Source: Saturnia japonica (Eukaryota > Arthropoda > Insecta > Lepidoptera > Saturniidae). From it: a stretch of DNA of 64,000 nucleotides. The translations under genes and the position numbers were made by a program. The notes below the pieces were generated by a model that had not been told where the DNA came from, did not search any database, and saw nothing but the letters and a program-made list of their open reading frames with translations. Numbering within the stretch: the first letter of the stretch is position 1; each line of letters begins with the position of its first letter. The stretch is from the NCBI GenBank assembly GCA_033032175.1, contig CM065309.1:13888001-13952000 (forward strand), written 5' to 3'. Shown piece after piece: positions 24,361 through 35,569 of the stretch.

Positions 24361-24541
24361 CCTTTGTTCTAAAAAAATACTTTATCATGCATTCGTGAGT
24401 GCATGTGTTTCAACCGCGCAGCGACTTCCTTATGAGTGGAATCTATCTAATGATTACTCAAATAATATATACATATAGATAATCGACATCGGGTCTTTTA
24501 AGCGTAATGTGAAGAGATATTTATTCAGGCTGGTTTGACAG

Positions 24542-24590
24542 CAGCGACCACCGCCGCGCCGATGCTTTGCTGATATTTCGGTGGTCGCTG
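24542..24590. repeat. 12-bp perfect stem, CAGCGACCACCG
   Basis: CAGCGACCACCG (24542-24553) and its exact complement CGGTGGTCGCTG (24579-24590) flank a 25-base GC-rich loop in AT-rich DNA. It may be the core of a small palindromic element or a structured RNA. Confidence 0.75.
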
Positions 24591-25358
24591 TTATTTTGAT
24601 TGTACTGTGCTTACCATTTGACAGTGCCGTCAATTTGTCGAGCTGCTATAAAAATAAACTGTAATTTCATTTTTCCAAATTTCCTACACACATTTCATCT
24701 ATACGCATCTATTATAAAAGACAGTGACCATGAATATCACAATACTTTTTTTTATGTGTGTTTGTAATTTGTGTGCCCTGACTCAAAAACAGCTTGAGTA
24801 ATTATTATGAATTTTTATACACGAGAAATATAATTACATCATTCGTCAATTGACACTGGCTATATGAATTGTCACTAAATAATATGAATAAAAATAAAAT
24901 GATGACACCAAATTCAATATGTACTACTTAGCCGCGGGTTAACGCTAGTAATTTATAAATATTTTTTGACACCTATTCGCACAAATAAATACAAATGAGT
25001 TTCTCTATCCATCTACATTCGCCTATAAATAAAGATGAATAATACAATTTACGGAAATTACTTCATTAATTGAATAACTGATATCGTCTTACGATTTGCT
25101 GGAATCGTGCCGCATTGCAATAACACGAGATCGTTTGTGATAAACTATAGTCAGGACGTTGAATTATTGAAGTGACACGCACTCCGACTGATAGTGAGAT
25201 AAGAATCTGGTTCTTCGATAGATTGTCAGGTAAATAGGTGCACATAGGGTATAATTAGTCACATACTGTAAACACATTGTTATTTTATATAAATATCTTT
25301 ATATATCATATGTGCAGTACTTTTTATTATACAAGATATTACGACAATATTACATATT
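24591..25358. other. AT-rich DNA with a probable repeat fragment
   Basis: About 24700-24950 (ATCTATTATAAAAGACAG, TGTGTTTGTAATTTGTGTGC, closing CCGCGGGTTAACGCTAGT) resembles a diverged TGCCCGCG-type repeat in reverse orientation. No gene seen. Confidence 0.4.
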
Positions 25359-25626
25359 GCTGCCTCGTTAGCCTAATGATCGTAAGTGCGACTGCTATGA
25401 ACGAGGTCCTGGGTTCGAATCCCAGGTACAGCAAAGTGTTATTGGGTTTTCCTATGAAATTCTCAGTAGCAGCTCGAAGTTTGGTTTCGTGCCCGATTGA
25501 TGGCAATAGGCTCGCCCCCTATTACATGGGACTTAAAAACATACTCGGCGAACTGTGAGTGTACATTAGTACACCTCTGCCTAACCCTTCGGGGAATACA
25601 AGCGTGATGGTATGTATGTAGGTATG
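25359..25626 (+). repeat. tRNA-derived SINE, copy 1
   Basis: The 5' part resembles a tRNA gene: an A-box-like TTAGCCTAATG and a perfect B box GGTTCGAATCC at 25412-25422, with the CCTGG-GGTTCGAATC-CCAGG arm. It then continues into a non-tRNA body (GTGCCCGATTGATGGCAATAGG, shown here in part) and ends in a TATGTATGTAGG tail. Pol III boxes followed by an unrelated body define a tRNA-SINE. Two further copies lie in the window on the - strand. The open frame across it (25277-25558) is incidental. Confidence 0.88.
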
Positions 25627-25629
25627 TTT

Positions 25630-25880
25630 TATAAATAGACGTGTTATACTCACTAAAAACAATTTTTAAAACATTATCAGCATGTTGAAATAAAAGAGAT
25701 AAGAAAACACAGCAAAGGCGAAAACTCTGTTGTCAAAAAACTAAAAAGTATAAAAGTTTCTTCTCGCACACGCCGCGCCGGTATCAAGTCGAAAGCGCAC
25801 TGAAGACAATTGCCCACCATTCACGATTGCATTTAAAGAGCGTCAATATCGTATCCACTTATAATATATTATTATCTATT
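25630..25880 (+). repeat. Dispersed repeat Z, copy 1
   Basis: It is the inverted counterpart of 47497-47735. Shared words include TTTATAAATAGACG, TATCAGCATGTT, GCGAAAACTCTGTT, AAAAGTTTCTTCTCGCACAC, CGGTATCAAGTCGAAA and AAAGAGCGTCAAT. The conserved TATAAAAG-TTTCTTCTCGC stretch resembles a promoter but no gene follows. Confidence 0.75.
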
Positions 25881-25914
25881 ACCTATCGAGTGATTAATTG
25901 TAGAGTGTCCTGTG

Positions 25915-26110
25915 ATGATTTCAGTAACTATTCTAACAAAATGGTGGCTCCCTTATTACAAGAACTATCCAGGGAGATTTTGTGTCGTCTCAGAATTCAC
26001 TTTCCGTGTTATTATTTTCAATCCCCTTCTTTTTTGCACAATAACCAAGCTTTATTATATATATTATATATTTTATTATACCAAATGCTACCAATATTAC
26101 ACAATATGTA
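25915..26110 (-). repeat. GAA-tailed short retroelement S2, partial copy 1
   Basis: On + it shares CTAACAAAATGGTGGCTCCC, TCCAGGGAG, a CAATAACCAA word and AATATTACACAATAT with the complete copy at 47838-48171. Both ends are missing. Frames here are incidental. Confidence 0.65.
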
Positions 26111-26254
26111 TAGTGTAAAAAAATGAATAAAAACCAAAAACCACTGCATAACACACTAAGATTCCGCTAAGAACTCTGTGTCTTTGTTGTTGTTGTTTTT
26201 AAATGTTAAAAGTCTTTATGACTAACTTCGTACTATTCTTGTAATTTTCAAACA

Positions 26255-26430
26255 TAATTCTAACAAGATAGCGTTTCCTTTGTCAAAACTGTCCAGGGAG
26301 TTTTTGTGGCAAATTAAAATAGATGTTCCTAGTTAACATTTCCAACCCACTTCATTTGTCCACAATAATCACTATAAATCGCGTCCAAAATTACACAATA
26401 TATAATCAAATAACGTAAAGGACACGGGTT
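26255..26430 (-). repeat. Short retroelement S2, partial copy 2
   Basis: Carries CTAACAAGATAGCG, GTCCAGGGAGTTTTTGTGGC, CCAACCCACTTCA and AATTACACAATAT. A detached end-like segment (ACAAGATCCCGCCAAAACTC) sits at 26836-26855, suggesting that 26431-26830 was inserted into, or replaced, the middle of this copy. Confidence 0.6.
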
Positions 26431-27374
26431 TATCTGGGCCCAGAATGTAATTAGTTACAATATGTTTTATAAAATCGAATATATTTTTGTTTTTAAAATC
26501 GTACAATATCATTAAAATTAACAATCAATAAAATAAGTAAAATAACTTTAAAAGAAAATAAACATAACCGTTTTTTAATATTAATGTACTCCAAAAATTG
26601 TTTATTTGAAGTTTATTACATGACTTCGCTTATACGAAATATCCTAAATCTCTGCTTTTAGATTGCAAAAATCCGCTTTTTTCAGTGACTGTTTGATAAT
26701 GCATTAGCTATTAATTTACACCGTTTTCATATTTTTACATCTCTTTTTTACCCAGGCCCATGTCTGAACTCATGAACCTATGAAAGAGTATCCGTCTCTT
26801 TTATTGATTAAAGTAAAAAGCAATACATGACAGAACAAGATCCCGCCAAAACTCACTTTGCATTTCTGTGCGTGTACATTATCATCTGTAGCATGCTGTT
26901 GGTAATTGTGTCTAATTGTAGGTACCTACTACAATCTTTAAAACATTCAACGCATTCCATTACACTGCGCATCATTGTATCAAATACGGTAAGTATTTAG
27001 TAAGAATCTAACTGAAACATACAAATTTAATAACAAGAATGGGTTAATGATTTCTTTTATAACGAGTGTTAGTAGTCAATAAATTTCGCACGGTCAGCAT
27101 AAATTTAAAATGACTATCGATCCTTGCCCGTTATTTATAACTGATACCTATTTGATTTTATGTCTGAAAGCATAGAAATATATCTAATCACTGCTTATAA
27201 AATTGAGTGTTCATTCTACCTGGTTGGCCTAATTCTTAAGTGTTAGTAGGTATTATATACTTATTGAAAGTAGTTAGTTATGACGTTTTACAAATTACTT
27301 TTAAATATTTATAATAGATGTAAAGAATTTTTGTATATTCTTAATTCATCCATTTTTTTATACAAATAAGTCGG
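26431..27374. other. AT-rich DNA, no gene seen
   Basis: Besides the S2 end at 26836-26855, nothing was recognised. Confidence 0.4.
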
Positions 27375-27590
27375 AAAGGAAAGGCTTGTCTGATAGTAAG
27401 AGTTTACTCTAGCCTATAGACGCTTAATGTAACACCAGAAGTATCACTAACGCGTTGAAAGCGTAACGCGCTCTCGATACCCCCTATTCACTACAGGAAA
27501 ACAACGCAAGGTTATTTAGCTACTATTTTCTGTAAGGTATTTAACACCAGTAGGGCTGCCCCGAGTAGAGAGAAATTTCCAAATAGATTC
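27375..27590 (-). repeat. Repeat B, copy 5
   Basis: Reverse-strand copy with GGTATCGAGAGC, GTTATTTAGC, a GGGCTGCCCC word and GAGTAGAGAGAAATTTCC at its right end. Confidence 0.65.
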
Positions 27591-27594
27591 ATCC

Positions 27595-27785
27595 ATCCAT
27601 TCTGTGGAAAGACGTCCATTGCTAAACGTTGACTGCTCCCAAAGATCGACAAAACCTGCGCTGCTCACATTCAAGGGATTCCTGCAACCTACACGAGATT
27701 GTCGGTCCATATTGTAGCGGGTCTGCCCACGCTGCATTTTGCGTCGTGGACGTCGTGGTAGCCACTCGAGAACTATTCGATCCCA
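27595..27785 (-). mobile_element. RTE-type LINE, C-terminal coding remnant
   Basis: Read on the - strand, the segment resembles the end of RTE-clade reverse transcriptases: a VLEWLPRRPRR-like stretch, then RGQTRYNMDRQ in place of the usual basic segment, then LWEQSTFSNGRLSTEW close to the terminus. It is frameshift-free over about 60 codons but truncated on the left. The overlapping frames at 27516-27816 reflect this remnant on both strands. Confidence 0.6.
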
Positions 27786-28849
27786 ATTTTATGAATCTTA
27801 TAAAATTATAATACATACATAATGTGTTATCTATCGCAATGAGCTATTTATTATTGTTATCTCACGATCTCTCGACGGCGTTGATATATTCTGTCATATC
27901 ACCACATGTGACGTGTTTAAACAGTATCTTATCATTAAAAATCGTGAAGACACGCCTAGTGTATGTAGGTCATTCAATCCTGGATATGTAACGTACCGTA
28001 TATATTATACATTTACTAGCTGTGCCCTACGGTTTCACCCATGTTAAGTTTAATCAACCAATTATCTATCGTCATATTTTTTTATTTGAAATGATAACTT
28101 ATCTAGCTAATTAATTAATATGTTTAACTTTTATGTGAAAGGTATCTCTTGTATCATTTTATCATTATCAGTGATATCAGAACCACTCTTAATAGTAAAA
28201 TTTCAAAAAGATCAAAGTAAACAACGCAAAATAAATACTTTACACTCGGTATAGCAATACACATATTGCAACATTGAAATCTAATGATTATTTGCGATTA
28301 TATTGTTTAACATCGTGATCTTGTAAAATGTCACTTTTTATAATAATATAAGTATTCATATATATTCCTTCTTAAGTGTTCCACGCGGAAACGGAATGTT
28401 TTGTATATCTTAGATAGACATAGATAGACTTAGGTAGTCGAAATACCTGTTTCGTTTATGCATATTATCGGCACTCTCTTATTTGACAGTGCCAAGTTAT
28501 ACAAGTCAGAGCAAGAAGGTTAATCGTTATATTTATAGTAGGTAATTATTATACGTACTTTTAATTAAAATAATAGCATACAGCCAGTTACAGGAATTCA
28601 ATAATTAACGAAAATTCTAGACATTTATCGGCTGTCTCGATAATAATAATGGAATACTAATTCAAGCTTATAGACTAGTTTAAGAATAAGGCCAAATATG
28701 TCATATTATCTTTAAGTTCGTGATGTAAACGGCTATTTAAAATAACTAAGTAAGTAAGTAACAAAACTAGTGCCTGGAGCAAACAGATATAAAATATGTA
28801 CTATTATCATAAATAAGAAAAAACAGAGGTTATACAGAAAGCTCTTTAA
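27786..28849. other. AT-rich DNA with a TGCCC-type repeat start
   Basis: About 28015-28160 begins CTAGCTGTGCCCTACGG, the start of the TGCCCGCG-type repeat. The remainder shows nothing I recognise. Confidence 0.4.
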
Positions 28850-29070
28850 AAATTTCTCTTTATTTTGGGGGCAGCCCGACTGAGGAAACGCCTCCGCATT
28901 ACAGAAGATCACAATAACATAACCTTGTGTTGTAAGAGAGGGTTGAAGGTCACCAACGTGCTAGTAATACCTCTGCTATTTCAAGTGTCCATGGGCTACG
29001 GTAACCGCTTACAATCAGGCGAGCCCTACGCTTGTTTGTTACCTCTGTTAACTTTGTTACCTTACTGTAA
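28850..29070 (+). repeat. Repeat B, copy 6
   Basis: Includes GGGGGCAGCCCGACTGAGG, AACCTTGTGTTGT, CCAACGTGCTAGTAATACC, CCATGGGCTACGGTAACCGC and CAGGCGAGCCCTACGCTTGT, giving a nearly complete 3' half. The + frame across it is incidental. Confidence 0.75.
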
Positions 29071-29220
29071 TTTATAATTAAATTGTATGTACATTCACAT
29101 ATTACTAATACAATTTACATCCATAAATACCTAACTACTTCCAATACATTTAGATATTGCACTGAATAAATAGGATAAAATCGCCTTACATTAATTAAAC
29201 GAATTATTTTTCTTTTCCAG

Positions 29221-29245
29221 ATTGCCTCGGGACTATCTTTATAAA
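29221..29245 (+). other. Candidate 25-nt non-coding exon
   Basis: A strong acceptor (pyrimidine tract ending TTCTTTTCCAG at 29220) and a strong donor (GTAAGTAT from 29246) bracket 25 bases with an in-frame stop-rich context. It could be a 5' untranslated exon of the elongase gene about 8.6 kb downstream, but this is inference from splice-site strength alone. Confidence 0.2.
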
Positions 29246-29487
29246 GTAAGTATATTACCACAGTAATACATACTCAGTAAAACGACTTAAACGACTACAA
29301 ACCGATTGAAAGTGAATGCAAACTGTAGTATCTACTTACAATTAAAAAACAGCTATAATATTATAGATTTTAGCTACAAAATTAATTAAAACTTTAAACT
29401 TAAACTTAACTTTAATTAAACCTTTAACCTAAAACTTTAAACCTAATGTAGGTTAACTAGTACATATTATTAATAACATAAAATATC

Positions 29488-29724
29488 ACACCATCATGGC
29501 TGTATTACCCGAAGGGTTAGTCAAAGGTGTACTAATGTACACCCACAGTTCGCCGGGTATGTTTTTAGGTCCCATTTGCCATTAATCGGGCACAAAGCCA
29601 AACTCCGAGCTGCTACTGAGAATTTCATTGAATAACCCAATAACTCTTTGCTCGGCCTGGGAATCGAACCCAGGAAGTTGAGCATAGCAGTCGCATTTAG
29701 GACCACTAGGCCAATTTACTCAAA
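29488..29724 (-). repeat. tRNA-derived SINE, copy 2
   Basis: Reverse-strand copy: B-box complement GGAATCGAACC at 29660-29670, A-box region near 29700-29720, body with GCCATTAATCGGGCACAAAG, and tail at the left (CATCATGGCTG). The - strand frame at 29521-29706 is incidental. Confidence 0.85.
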
Positions 29725-30574
29725 ACCACAGCTCAAAACGCTCCGCAGCGCCGAGTACCTTTGTCAAAGTAGACCGAGATTGTCTTAAGGCGCCCTGTCA
29801 ACGCTCTCACGTTAAATTTATTTCAGTTTTTGATATATAATAATCAATTATTTTTTTCAATAATCAATACTATCATTTAATATAAATTACATTATATTTT
29901 TTTGCTTAAAATCATCAAATTGTTATTCATATTTCAGCTCTCCTTGCTACCTGGCGTCTAAAGCAACTGCTCCTTTCGTCCATAACAATCTCTGATTTGC
30001 GTTAGAGGCTAGGGAACTAAAAAAAAACAGACACGCTTTCTTCGGCGTAGTGTCATGATAATATGTATACCGCCTATATATAATCCTAATCTTATATATA
30101 AGTTTTATCAATATATAAATTCTAAAAAGTCGAAGTCGTGACGCCTTGTGTAATGTCGTATCGTGGATAACTCGACTTCGATCGCATCATAGCGTTGGTC
30201 ATGAGGTGTCGCATAAAACCGGTCCTGAAACTTGTAATCCGTTCACATCTCTAATATGATTCAGATGAAAACTATACATTAGAACACTACAAATGCTTGA
30301 ATAAACCACTACCTAATCATAAAAATCTAAAAACGTCATAACACGACGCGGTATATTATAACACGTTGGTAAGTGTCAAAGTCACCATCATAATCATGGC
30401 ATGAAACAGTGCCTGTCGTGACGTCACGACACTGTAACATGTTTCTATTAATCCTTCTATAACTACTGTTACCTTAAAAATAATAGTAGGTACCGTAAAT
30501 AAGGGCTACCATCCATTAAAACAATTGTCAAAAAAGTATTTCACATACCTAACTACGTTTATATTACTAACTAG
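29725..30574. other. No gene recognised
   Basis: Contains CG-bearing patches (30130-30200, 30340-30440) including the palindromic GTGACGTCAC at 30419-30428, a CRE-like half-site pair, without a gene nearby to regulate. Confidence 0.35.
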
Positions 30575-30980
30575 ATACGCCCGTGGCTTCGCTCACGTGG
30601 ACTACAGAATGCCCGCGCGAATCTTGCTCCCCCGCTCCCGGCTATTTTAAAGAGAAAAATGCTCATTATGGGTGTTCCTTCGAAGACAGATGTATACTCT
30701 CCCGGTTTTTTTTAGGTATTTTTAATGCCTATAATTATGTTGTACATTAATAACTATCTCTTATGGTTTACTCAGCATAAGCCATTTAAGCGCCCGAATT
30801 AATTCACCATGAACAGTTTTTTTTTATTTGTGGGGAAGCCTAATTCTTTTTTCTAAAATGAAAGTAGCCTAAGTTACTCCCTATATAATCAGCTATCTAT
30901 CAGTGAAAGTCCCGTCAAAATCGGTCCAACCGTTTCGGAGATTACCCGGAACAAAAAAACAGACAGACAAAAATTTAAAA
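30575..30980 (+). repeat. TGCCCGCG-type interspersed repeat, long copy
   Basis: Begins CTAGATACGCCCGTGGCTTC and GCTCACGTGGACTACAGAAT, and continues to AAAATCGGTCCAACCGTTTC, GGAGATTACCCGGAACAAAA and ACAGACAGAC, an order typical of RTE-like lepidopteran repeats. The + frame at 30903-31091 is not a gene. Confidence 0.6.
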
Positions 30981-31403
30981 AATTGGCTTTTGTTAAAGGT
31001 ATCGTATATACTTTTATACGCATTTAGTAAAAAAAAACTGTTTTTTTGTCATTACAAACAGATACCTACTTCAATTTTATTAATTGTATAAATTCCATAA
31101 TAAGTTTTGTAATAAAACAAATTAGCACTGCATACTACATTACGTACCTACATTTAACTACAAACTCAACATCTGATCAGAATATAATGTAATAAACTGA
31201 ACTTTTAAATATTCAAATTTGTGACCGTGACCTTGACCTTGACAGATTAATTTGGTTTAATTATGTAATTAATTTCTAAATTTAAATACAATGTAACAAT
31301 TGACATAAATTTTCATAATCAGAAAAGGTCGTTGTAGTTTGACTACACACTACACCTCGGCGTTAATAAAAAAAAAAAAAAAACAGAGTTAATAATATGT
31401 AAT

Positions 31404-32932
31404 CATGGACGTATAAAAAGGCGGACGGAATTCCGCTAAGACAAATATGAAGCACAGCAATGGCATAGACTTAAATGTGTGAGAGACGAGAGTTTTTAGA
31501 ATATTACAATGAGAAGAACATTTCCTCAATTTTTTAAATAGAATTATACAACAGTTTTTTAACTCTGGGATACCTATAGAAAGAGAACATTACTTCGTTA
31601 TCGGTAAACTCTTGCTCATAAAAGAATTTTATCATAATAAATTTCGCCTGGGCCGACATATTTCTGTCGGCGCACAGAGATATGTGTAAAAGAAAGATCT
31701 CTTTGTCCAGAGGTAAAAAGTTACAATAACAAAATCAATTTAATAATAATTTTACTTGTCAACTAGCTGTGCCCGTGGTTCCGCTCGCGTGGACTACAGA
31801 ATTATTGCTTATGAAGATATCGTATTAATTTGTTTTTTTAAATAAGAACCAAGTATCTAAGGAGTTGAAAAATTTATCAAATAGTTTTTGCGTGATGCAC
31901 TCATAACGAGCAACCTCATCATTTTATTTATATAGATTATAGATTTCTAGAATTCCTTATGTTAACGCAACATAAAGAATAAATTTTAAGGATAATAACT
32001 TTTATATATTTGTATTTTACTTTTAAAAGATAGATCCTTTTCTAGAGAAACTCTTCCAATTTTATATGGTGAAAACGATTGTGTACGAATATGTAGTATT
32101 GATAAATATATTAGTAATAATATATTGATTTCATAAATGAATTATTATTTATTCATTATAACACTTAATAATATTGGAATTAATTAGGTACATAAATTGT
32201 GTTCGAACAAATGACTATCAATCTACCACAATTCCGAGGTCATTTGCACGTTTAATCATTGGCAACACTAGCTGGTATTGTGTTATAATAATATAATTAA
32301 ATTGCAATAGTTTTACGTAAAAATAAAGAAATCAAATTAATACCTATATTTCAAGTTTACTTGTGAATTATGATCCCCTTAATTTTTGAAATGAAACTAC
32401 TACGGTTCCGTTATCTCTTTACTAAACATGACGTATTTTTTAATATTTTACTAAATACGGCATAATCGTCTCTCGGGTGAGATCTGGAACGAGAATGGCT
32501 GGCGTGGAGCGACTGACTTATTTATTTATTAATAAAGGCAGCTCTCAGCGCCAACAGTGCGCATATTATATATTGACAATTTCGTTTTAAAATCTAATAT
32601 TGATATGCAAACCAGTTACAGGCTCTCACTACGTGCATACAACACAAAATAATTACAATCAAGCATCACTATACAATAATATTACTAATATTAATAACTA
32701 AAATTAAATTAACACAGCATGGACAACAAACTTAGTCCAGAAAATTAGTTGATAAAAATAATTAGTTCATAAAAATAATATAAAAGGTTATAATAGATGA
32801 TTATGAATGACAAATTCATTATTTTGTCTGATAGACTTACTATTGTCTCGTACGTATAAGCGACTTACTATGAGTGATTCACCGCTATCTTAGTGAACAT
32901 TACGTCCACGTCCGCCTTTTTTATACATTCAT
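31404..32932. mobile_element. DNA transposon-like element with 9-bp target duplication
   Basis: The left terminus (31404-31427: CATGGACGTATAAAAAGG, then CGGACG) is an imperfect inverted repeat of the right terminus (32909-32932: CGTCCGCC, then TTTTTTATACATTCAT). A perfect 9-bp direct repeat ATATGTAAT flanks both ends (31395-31403 and 32933-32941). No transposase-like frame is present in the 1529 bp, so it is non-autonomous. A 9-bp duplication is the usual size for Mutator-like elements, but the superfamily is not proven. A TGCCCGTGG-type repeat (31757-31940) is nested inside. Confidence 0.7.
31757..31940 (+). repeat. TGCCCGCG-type repeat nested in the 31.4-kb element
   Basis: Begins CTAGCTGTGCCCGTGGTTCC, followed by GCTCGCGTGGACTACAGAAT and TTATGAAGATATCGTA. 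The same order recurs at 51988-52140. Confidence 0.65.
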
Positions 32933-32941
32933 ATATGTAAT

Positions 32942-33597
32942 ATAATCATTTAGGTTTAGACTGTCAACTAATGTAGTGGGAATACATTAGCTATTAGGAA
33001 TTCTCATAACAAAACACGTAGCCCCACTTTGGCTAAACCTATCCACGATCTGAAGCTTTTTAATTAATTAAATAATTTTGCTAAATGATTAAAATTAACT
33101 TCAAAATTCGTGCATTTTCTGAAAGTACCAATCTAAGTGAAAAATAAAATTTCTACGAACGAAAGCCGTAGGTATCTAGTATGAATTACCTAAAAAAAAT
33201 CGTCGTTTTATATTAATAAAGAAACAATAATTACTATTATAAGCACGTGTGCATAATATTTACGTGAATATAAGTATTTCATTTGGGTTTTAAAATTTTA
33301 TACGAAAAATCAGAAACATGTAGGTATTTGCAGGTACCTTTAATATAGTAAATAAAATAGCAAATTCGTTTTAATGGGATTAAATGGCTTATTTGTATCA
33401 AAAGAGTGCAGAATTATGAGAATTTGTGCACTTTGCAGTTAAGTTAAATGTAGTTAAACAATAAAATATGATTTTGATCTTATTAATGACCATGCCTTTT
33501 TCGTAAAACATTAAATTTTTAGACACGGTATCATTGTAATCACTAATCACAGATTAATGAAAAAGGTAAGTCTGTGATTGTAATCATGAAACAAAAG
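32942..33597. other. AT-rich DNA, nothing recognised
   Basis: No gene, repeat or inverted repeat noted. Confidence 0.45.
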
Positions 33598-33922
33598 TAA
33601 TTTCCTCTTCTTCTTGTTTTGGCACCGCAAAAAGCACCTGCCAGCGTCAATGTTTTCAAGCCTTCGTAGTAATAGGTATTTTATTCAAAGTGGCGTCTAA
33701 CAAGATAGTGGCTCCCTTGTTATAACGATCCAGGGAGTTTTGTGACATTTAAAAATGCATGCTTTCAGTTTATATTTACAACCCACTTCACTTAAGCACA
33801 ACAACCAAACTATATCACCCAAAACACTAGGTACCAATATTACTTATTAAAGAGTCAAAAACCTAAGATAATGAATTAGAAATAGAAACCACATGTTACC
33901 TCAAGATCCCACCAAAAGCTCG
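33598..33922 (-). repeat. Short retroelement S2, near-complete copy
   Basis: On the - strand it starts TTTTGGTGGGATCTTGAGGT and ends in an AAGAAGAAGAGG tail, matching the layout of the complete copy at 47838-48171. No target duplication was found here. Confidence 0.7.
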
Positions 33923-33934
33923 GCTATACTATAC

Positions 33935-34410
33935 TGCGTTTTTATTCCCACGGAGTAAATTGACAACCACTGTCAAACTTGAAAATAATATTGTCACTTT
34001 TATCTTTGTAGTGTTGTGCTATCGTATATATTACGATACAATTATTAGAATGGTAAGATTTTAAATACTTAATTGAGGGTTTTTAATTAATAATTGAAAT
34101 ATTTTGTGTTATTCAACATATCCGATAATTTACTATTATTATCATAGCATAATTTCAGGAAACTGAAACATAAATATATGGCGAACACTTTAAATAAAAT
34201 AACCCTTTGGTTGACCCACGAAAGATGCGAATTTGTCTCCATTATCCGAGCTTCGCATAATGAAGGGTTACCTTTTTTTCAAAAAAGAACATATCAATAG
34301 GTATATTATCTCTTAGTGGTTTACGATTAGTACCATGATATCGCTATTTTAAAAACACATTAAACTAGCAACACGTGAAATGTAATTTACTCCGTGGAAA
34401 TAAAAAACGC
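33935..34410. mobile_element. MITE-like element with ~30-bp terminal inverted repeats
   Basis: TGCGTTTTTATTCCCACGGA and GTAAATT at 33935-33961 recur inverted at about 34382-34410 (AATTTACTCCGTGG, then AAATAAAAAACGCA), differing mainly by one T insertion and one C/T change. It is 476 bp long with no coding frame. An internal inverted pair ACCCTT...AAGGGT lies at 34203-34270. The target duplication was not resolved. Confidence 0.65.
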
Positions 34411-34439
34411 ACCATAATATTTTTTTTTTTTGAACTGAC

Positions 34440-35481
34440 TATACTGTTAGCCTTAGGAGCCCTGGAGCCTCTGTCAGCTTTTACAGCTTCACTGGACTTG
34501 GGGGCGAGCGCTTAGGCCACTCAGCCACGAAAGTTTTGGACAACTCGCGCACAAGGGTGCCAAAGTGGCCGGACCTCGGCTTGGGCGGTTGTCGCGATTG
34601 CAAATAAGTCGCATTCTGAGTAATTCCCTATCCGTAAATTCGAGCTAACTAACATATACTCATATTCATGTTCCACTCCTCCTGGGAGGAAGGAAGGAAA
34701 CATGCGTATGTGTATTTAGTGATCTGAAATATATTCTACACTAACTAGAGCAAAAATAAGAAAAAAAAAGTTCCTTACAGAACCTATGAACCTGTAGGTG
34801 TGCACGTATGTATGTACATTCGTGTGTAATATTGTATGTGGGCAGCTAAGTGCTGCACGTATAGTGTCACTTGTATCGCGCGGGCGGCTGCCAGCCCAAG
34901 GGCTTCACACCGAGGAACGGACTTAGGCTTGGGTTGCCGCTAGAAAGGGTGGACGTGGCGGGTGTGCGGGAGCGAAGTTGCACGCTCTGTTTGGAGAAAC
35001 GGTGGAGTAGTACGCATTATCTTTCTCGACTTTGTCTTTGGGGTCGGTGAAAATATTTAGCGGTCGGTATTTTTTCCGTGAGGCGTTATATTGTCGGCGA
35101 TTTCTCCGTGAGGCGGTAGGAGTAGGGACATAAATAGCGGCTGCTTTAATTAACGAGTTGGCGTGATTCGATGCGGTATCGAAGTAAGATCGCGACAGGA
35201 ATCTGACGTAAGAGTGAATCGACGGAATGATTCATATCTCTATGGAGATCTTCCGTTCGCATGTATGAAGGGACACCGGTAAGATGGTATAGACATCTAT
35301 TGTGAATAGTTTGTAACCATTTGAAGTTAGTTTTTGACATATGTGCGAAGGCGGGGCAACTATATGTCATGATCGGACTGGAGCACCATAATAAGATGGT
35401 GCCTGCCTTGTTAGCAAAAAGTAATTTCATTATGTTTGCCGTAATTAGGGCCGCCATCGCCAAATTGTTGACGCCGGACAT
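34440..35481 (-). mobile_element. 5'-truncated Jockey-type LINE
   Basis: The right part (35146-35481) encodes the C-terminal part of a reverse transcriptase on the - strand, and the left part (34440-35145) is its GC-rich 3' untranslated region, shared with 13434-14115. The element starts abruptly at about 35480, as expected for a LINE truncated during target-primed reverse transcription. Confidence 0.75.
35146..35481 (-). pseudogene. Jockey-type reverse transcriptase, C-terminal fragment
   Basis: A 111-codon open frame reads leftward. Its middle resembles the segment after the catalytic palm in Jockey-clade reverse transcriptases: a SPIMTYSCPAFAHMSK motif (equivalent of the RPVMTYACPAWAHAA-type block), then WLQTIHNRCLYHLTGVPSY and RTEDLHRDM. 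These residues lie in the region between the reverse transcriptase and the C-terminus, so catalytic motifs are absent. The initial Met is incidental, because the truncation lies at or just upstream of it. The stop is followed by the element's 3' untranslated region. It cannot act as a polymerase. Confidence 0.8.
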
Positions 35482-35569
35482 AACTTGAAAATCAAAGGTG
35501 AAATAGAATTTTCACCGGATTTTGTAATGCAGGTGCACATACACAGTCGTCCAACAGCCAAAATTCGAA

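Noticed and set aside
25359..25430. Possible functional tRNA gene
   Set aside because: The B box is perfect, but the acceptor stem does not close and the sequence runs into a body shared with two other copies, so it is a SINE.
30419..30428. GTGACGTCAC as a functional CRE promoter site
   Set aside because: A 10-bp palindrome is not rare enough alone, and no nearby transcription start or gene could be linked.
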